From an uncultured Oscillospiraceae bacterium (GTDB lineage: Bacteria > Bacillota > Clostridia > Oscillospirales > Ruminococcaceae): 6,390 nucleotides of DNA. Below the pieces are notes generated by a model. The model did not search any database and was not told the DNA's origin. It saw only the letters and a list, made by a program, of their open reading frames with translations. Below are positions 3,019-6,390 of this stretch, piece after piece (the stretch's first letter is position 1; each line of letters starts with the position of its first letter). A program made the position numbers and the translations under genes. The stretch is from positions 1 through 6,390 of the forward strand of contig USFO01000088.1 of the NCBI GenBank assembly GCA_900553955.1. Reading direction: 5' to 3'.

Positions 3019-3852
3019 TCAGCGCTTCATGGCGGTAACTATTCTGTCAAGGCCTGCGTAGTCCTCCCAAACGGAAACACCGTAATAGCCGTTCTCCTTC
3101 AAAAGGTTCTCCACTGCCCTTCCCTGAGTTTCGCCTATTTCAAAGGCGATAAACCCTCCGGGGGCGATATGCTCATACCAGTTCTTCGCAATAGCCCGGT
3201 AAAAATCAAGTCCGTCCTCGCCGCCGAGCAGAGCTGTTTCCGGCTCCGCCAGAACCTCCCTTTGCAGGGTGGGCATTTCCTCTGCCGCAACGTACGGCGG
3301 ATTTGAAACAACGCAGTCAAATTCGCCGAAGGGTACAAGAGCGTCCCCCTGCACGGCGGAAACGCAGCCGCCGAAGGCGGCATTGTTCTGTTCAAGATAC
3401 TTCATCGCGCCGTCGTAAAGCTCCACCGCGGTGACCTTCGCCCCGGGAATTTCCTTTGCAAGCGTGATTGCAATGCAGCCGGTGCCGGAGCACAGGTCGA
3501 CGATGCGCGGCGCGGGGCGCTTTGCAAAATACTTTATAACGCACTCGCAGAGTAACTCCGTTTCCGCACGGGGTATGAGCACGCCCTCGCCGCAGGCGAA
3601 GCGCCGCCCGTAAAAGTCCCAGCTCCCGATAATGTACTGGAGCGGATAGCCCCCGCTCCGGCGCTTTGCCGCCTTTGCAACGGCGGCGGCTCTTTCCTCG
3701 GAAAGCTCCGTCTCCGGACAGAGCTGAACTGCGGCGGGAGCCTGCCCGCCTATGTCCTCAAGAAGCACCCCCGCCTCAAATTCCGGGTCTTCTATCCCGG
3801 CTGCGGCTAGGGTCTGCTCCGTTTTCTTCAAAATTTCCCTTGCGGTGCTCAT
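3019..3852 (-). CDS. prmC: Peptide chain release factor N5-glutamine methyltransferase
   Basis: This encodes 277 residues, the normal length for PrmC/HemK. It methylates the glutamine of the GGQ motif in release factors RF1 and RF2 with S-adenosylmethionine, raising termination efficiency, and is cytoplasmic. Residues 1-75 form the helical substrate-binding domain. PLQYIIGSWDFYGRRF (70-85) and GVLIPRAETELL (90-101) are family hallmarks. SAM-binding motif I is IVDLCSGTGCIAI (117-129), with an acidic ribose-binding residue in TAVEL (131-135 region plus ten). The catalytic NPPY is at 184-187 in VVSNPPYVAA. The ATG overlaps the stop of the upstream DUF1385 gene by one base (TAATG), so translation is probably coupled. 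The DUF1385-prmC pairing is common in Firmicutes, often next to prfA, which is not in this window. A strong terminator follows. Confidence 0.96.
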   Translation of the reverse strand: MSTAREILKKTEQTLAAAGIEDPEFEAGVLLEDIGGQAPAAVQLCPETELSEERAAAVAKAAKRRSGGYPLQYIIGSWDFYGRRFACGEGVLIPRAETELLCECVIKYFAKRPAPRIVDLCSGTGCIAITLAKEIPGAKVTAVELYDGAMKYLEQNNAAFGGCVSAVQGDALVPFGEFDCVVSNPPYVAAEEMPTLQREVLAEPETALLGGEDGLDFYRAIAKNWYEHIAPGGFIAFEIGETQGRAVENLLKENGYYGVSVWEDYAGLDRIVTAMKR

Positions 3853-4787
3853 TACCAGCGGTCTTCCTCTCTGTTTTCCGGCAGAACGGGCGTTACGGCT
3901 GCAATAGCCACCTCAATCATATCGTCATCCGGCTCCTGAGTGGTGAAGCGTTGAAGCCAAAGTCCCGGTGCGGAAATAATCTTTGTGAGCCAGTTGTCAT
4001 GCCGTCCGGCGAACTTGATAAGCTCGTAGGAAAGGCTAACCACCACCGGAATGGTCAAAAGCTTCGTAAGCATACGCAGCGGAACGCTGTCCCATGTCAT
4101 AAAAGAACCTGCAAATATGCTCAAAATCACCACAATGAGCAGAAAGCTGGTTCCGCAGCGGGGGTGAAAGCGAATCTGCTTGCGCACATTCTCCACGGTA
4201 AGGTCAAGCCCCTTTTCATAGCAAAAAATCGTCTTGTGCTCAGCGCCGTGGTACATAAAGGTGCGGTGAATTTCACTGAGCTTGGAAACGCCGATGATGT
4301 ACGCAAGAAAAATCGCCATTTTGATTAAGCCCTCTATGGCGGAAAGAGCAAAACGGCTCTTTATGTGCACGGAGAAAAGGCTCGTGATAAAGGATGGCAG
4401 CGCTATGAACAGCCCCACGCAAAGCACCGCCGCAATAACAGTAACAACGGCGTTGAAAACCGTGCTTGCCTTTGCTCCCAGCTTCTTGTTGAGCCAGATT
4501 TCAAACTTCGTCGGCTCTTCCTCGCCGCCGGAAATCTCCGCCGAGCGCATAAGGCATTTGTAGCCCTGAAGCATAGTGTCTATAAAATTGAAAATTCCAC
4601 GGATAAAGGGAATGCGCCCCGCGCCGCGGGGGCGCTTTGTGTCCCACACCTCAAGGTCGATGCTGCCGTCCGGCTTTCGCACCGCCATGGCGCTTTTCAG
4701 CGGGCCCTTCATCATAATTCCCTCCATAAGCGCCTGTCCGCCCACGGAGGTTTTTATTGCCTTAATTTGCTTTTCGTTTTGTTCCAT
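3852..4787 (-). CDS. DUF1385 (YqhQ-like) integral membrane protein
   Basis: This encodes 311 residues. The N-terminus has the family signature VGGQALMEGIMMKGP (15-29). A soluble part to about residue 105 is followed by four hydrophobic segments near 110-135, 150-170, 214-232 and 234-250. Between the second and third lies HGAEHKTIFCYE (180-191), and shortly after it RFHPRCGTSF (206-215). This His/Glu/Cys-rich block is invariant in the family and suggests metal binding, so these are often called putative metal-dependent enzymes; the reaction is unknown. A weak acidic C-terminal tail follows residue 280. ATG is supported by AAAGGAG (4793-4799) five bases upstream. It lies 37 bases after the kinase gene, with no terminator between, and overlaps prmC by one base. 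The pairing with prmC is conserved, but the functional link is not known. Confidence 0.93.
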   Translation of the reverse strand: MEQNEKQIKAIKTSVGGQALMEGIMMKGPLKSAMAVRKPDGSIDLEVWDTKRPRGAGRIPFIRGIFNFIDTMLQGYKCLMRSAEISGGEEEPTKFEIWLNKKLGAKASTVFNAVVTVIAAVLCVGLFIALPSFITSLFSVHIKSRFALSAIEGLIKMAIFLAYIIGVSKLSEIHRTFMYHGAEHKTIFCYEKGLDLTVENVRKQIRFHPRCGTSFLLIVVILSIFAGSFMTWDSVPLRMLTKLLTIPVVVSLSYELIKFAGRHDNWLTKIISAPGLWLQRFTTQEPDDDMIEVAIAAVTPVLPENREEDRW

Positions 4788-4824
4788 TTTTTCTCCTTTG
4801 GTTTATTTTTTTGCCGCCTTGGCA

Positions 4825-6240
4825 CTATTTCTGCGCATCTATGGGCAAGCGTATGGTAACGGTGGTTCCCTCTCCCTCTACGGAATCGAGCAGCAGCTCG
4901 CCGCCGTGCATTCTGATTATTTCATCCGCCACCGCAAGACCGATTCCCGATCCGCGGCGGGTTGCGTTGCCCTTAAAGAATTTCGTCTTGACCTTGTCAA
5001 GCTGCTCCGCCGGAATACCGATGCCCGTATCGTGCACGGCTATGTCAACAAATCCGTCGTCTATGCGGAACACGGAAACGGTGATTCTGTCCCCGGCGTC
5101 GCTGTACTTGATGGCGTTGTCTATAATGTTTATGAAAACCTGGCGAAGGCGGTTTTTGTCGCCCATAACCGGGATTATGTCGTCGCTTTCTTCAAAGATA
5201 AGCTCCTTGTTTTCACGGATGGCGCGCTGCTCAAAGGTGAGCACCGCTTCGGAAAGCTCCGCAATTATGTCAAGCTTCACCGGCTGAAGCACCATTCTGC
5301 CGCTTTGCAGGCGCGAAAAGTCCAAAAGCTCCTCCACCATGACGGAAAGGCGGTCCGTTTCGCTGATGATAACGCCCATACCCTTTTCCACCGTGGCGGC
5401 GTCCACGTCGCCGTAGCTGTCCTCAAGCATTTCCGCCCAGCCCTTTATGGCGGTCAGCGGCGTGCGCAGCTCGTGGGAAACGGAGGAAATAAACTCGTTC
5501 TTCATCTTTTCCGTTGCGCCAAGCTCGTCCGCCATGTAGTTGATGGTATCCACCAAATCGCCGATTTCGTCGTCGGTGGTCTTTTCAATGCGCGAATTGA
5601 AGTCGCCCTCGGCGATTTTGCGGGCAGCGTCACCGATTTGTCCCACCGGAATTACTATTGAGTTGATAAAATAAGAGCCGGAGGCGATTACAAAGAAAAT
5701 AATCGCCACACAGATAAGCCCCGTTGACGCAACGGCGACGGTAATCTGCGTATCCACTCTCTTTAGCGAAGTAACAAGGCGGAATGCACGAAAATTATCC
5801 GTACTGCCGTTCGGAACAACGGTCATGGAATAGACTTTTTCGCCCCCCGCCATGCCGCCGACGAACTCCGCTGAGCCGGTCAGACTTGAAAGCGCATCGG
5901 TGCAGTCTGCGGTCATGCTGCTGGTTTCCGGAACGAAGCCGCTTGAGGTGATAACCGCCCTGCCGTTTTTGTCAAGCACCATAAGCTCCATTATATTGCG
6001 CTTGTCGAATGATGCCACAAGGCTGCGAAAGTAGCTTTCGTAGTTGCCCTCTCCGCCGGTGGAATATTCCGACAAAAGGCCGGAAATTGTTTCCGCCTGA
6101 GCGGAAACAATGCGCTTGACGCTGCTGTAATAGTAGTTCTTTACCGAAACGGCGATGGCGATTTCAAGCGCGATGAGTATTACAAGGATCGCGCCGAAGC
6201 TGTTGAAAATCCATCTCTTGGTTATCTTTTTTACTGCCAT
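4825..6240 (-). CDS. Membrane sensor histidine kinase (HAMP, HisKA, HATPase_c)
   Basis: With the ATG at 6240 the protein has 471 residues. A transmembrane helix (about 13-33) is followed by an extracellular sensor region (about 34-165) with a Cache-like stretch MELMVLDKNGRAVITSSGF. A second helix (about 168-195) and a HAMP linker (about 196-245) come next. The H-box is SSVSHELRTPL with phosphorylated H256. The ATPase domain has the N-box VFINIIDNAIKYS (368-380), G1 DTGIGIP (404-410) and G2 GSGIGLAV (430-437); all needed residues are present. It should autophosphorylate on an extracellular cue and pass phosphate to a response regulator. No regulator gene is in view; it may lie beyond the right edge, though a palindromic element intervenes. 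The upstream GTG at 6249 is inside the Shine-Dalgarno and is rejected as start. It is followed by DUF1385 and prmC on one likely transcript. Confidence 0.95.
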   Translation of the reverse strand: MAVKKITKRWIFNSFGAILVILIALEIAIAVSVKNYYYSSVKRIVSAQAETISGLLSEYSTGGEGNYESYFRSLVASFDKRNIMELMVLDKNGRAVITSSGFVPETSSMTADCTDALSSLTGSAEFVGGMAGGEKVYSMTVVPNGSTDNFRAFRLVTSLKRVDTQITVAVASTGLICVAIIFFVIASGSYFINSIVIPVGQIGDAARKIAEGDFNSRIEKTTDDEIGDLVDTINYMADELGATEKMKNEFISSVSHELRTPLTAIKGWAEMLEDSYGDVDAATVEKGMGVIISETDRLSVMVEELLDFSRLQSGRMVLQPVKLDIIAELSEAVLTFEQRAIRENKELIFEESDDIIPVMGDKNRLRQVFINIIDNAIKYSDAGDRITVSVFRIDDGFVDIAVHDTGIGIPAEQLDKVKTKFFKGNATRRGSGIGLAVADEIIRMHGGELLLDSVEGEGTTVTIRLPIDAQK

Positions 6241-6246
6241 ACGGCG

Positions 6247-6254
6247 CACCTCCT
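6247..6254 (-). promoter_or_regulatory. Ribosome binding site deciding the kinase start
   Basis: On the minus strand this reads AGGAGGTG, six bases before the ATG at 6240. The in-frame GTG at 6249 that would add three residues is part of this Shine-Dalgarno and has none of its own, so ATG 6240 is the start. Confidence 0.9.
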
Positions 6255-6301
6255 CTGAGTTTTGTATTTTTGCTTTGCCGAACGGCGAACAGTTAAATCG
6301 C

Positions 6302-6356
6302 TCACGGCGCAGCCCCCTCAGCTCTCTGAGGAGGGAGGTGAGGGGGCTCCCGCGCC
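6302..6356. repeat. Interspersed palindromic intergenic element upstream of the kinase
   Basis: AGCCCCCTCA (6311-6320) pairs perfectly with TGAGGGGGCT (6339-6348). Inside, CTCTCT pairs with AGGGAG (one G-U), and outside GGCGC (6306-6310) pairs with GCGCC (6352-6356). Its outer edge TCACGGCGCAGC resembles the left-edge element's TCACGGTGCAGC (1-12), so both ends of the window may carry members of one repeat family. No T-tail directly follows on either strand. A further fragment, TTCCGTCACCT, at the right edge may start another copy. Confidence 0.6.
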
Positions 6357-6390
6357 GCGCACAGATTTTTTCTCCGTGCTTCCGTCACCT

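Noticed and set aside
4576..5661. 361-codon plus-strand ORF opposite DUF1385 and the kinase
   Set aside because: It spans two well-recognised minus-strand genes and their junction and has no recognisable motif.

Overview
The window looks like chromosomal DNA from a Gram-positive, clostridial-type bacterium, probably an Oscillospirales/Ruminococcaceae-like gut anaerobe. The signs are strong AGGAGG-type ribosome binding sites, consensus sigma-A promoters with 17-base spacers, Firmicutes housekeeping families (YqeG, DUF1385/YqhQ, S21) and GC-rich palindromic intergenic elements of a kind I associate with that group. The placement is an inference; no rRNA gene is present to confirm it.

All six full-size or housekeeping genes lie on the minus strand. 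Reading from the right edge leftwards, an interspersed palindromic repeat (about 6302-6356) precedes a membrane sensor histidine kinase (4825-6240). A DUF1385 membrane protein (3852-4787) and the release-factor methyltransferase PrmC (3019-3852) follow. These three are tightly spaced, the last two overlapping by one base, and end at a strong terminator (2986-3010). Further left, rpsU (1722-1895) has its own near-perfect promoter (1975-2003) and is followed by a terminator that may be leaky. After it come the HAD phosphatase yqeG (1175-1648, TTG start) and an M24 Xaa-Pro aminopeptidase (91-1155). The left edge holds a second palindromic repeat (about 1-52).

The notable part is the roughly 840-base interval 2170-3010 between rpsU and prmC. 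It is a tandem array of small units that I read as type I toxin-antitoxin modules. Each of two units has, on the plus strand, a consensus promoter, a leader that folds over the Shine-Dalgarno sequence, and a 27-codon ORF for a hydrophobic peptide ending in three lysines. These two ORFs are the only plus-strand genes in the window. Facing each is a minus-strand promoter (TTGACT, 17 bases, TATAAT) that would make a short convergent antisense RNA. The start regions of the two opposing transcripts form a perfect 12-13 base inverted repeat whose sequence differs between units but matches within each unit. A third minus-strand promoter, with no toxin opposite it, appears to be an orphan antitoxin left by duplication; an 81-base direct repeat (80/81 identical, 501 bases apart) marks that event.

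The peptides resemble the TxpA/BsrG/holin-like toxin group in their N-terminal pattern and Lys tail but are shorter. Function is inferred from architecture; expression and toxicity cannot be seen from sequence.
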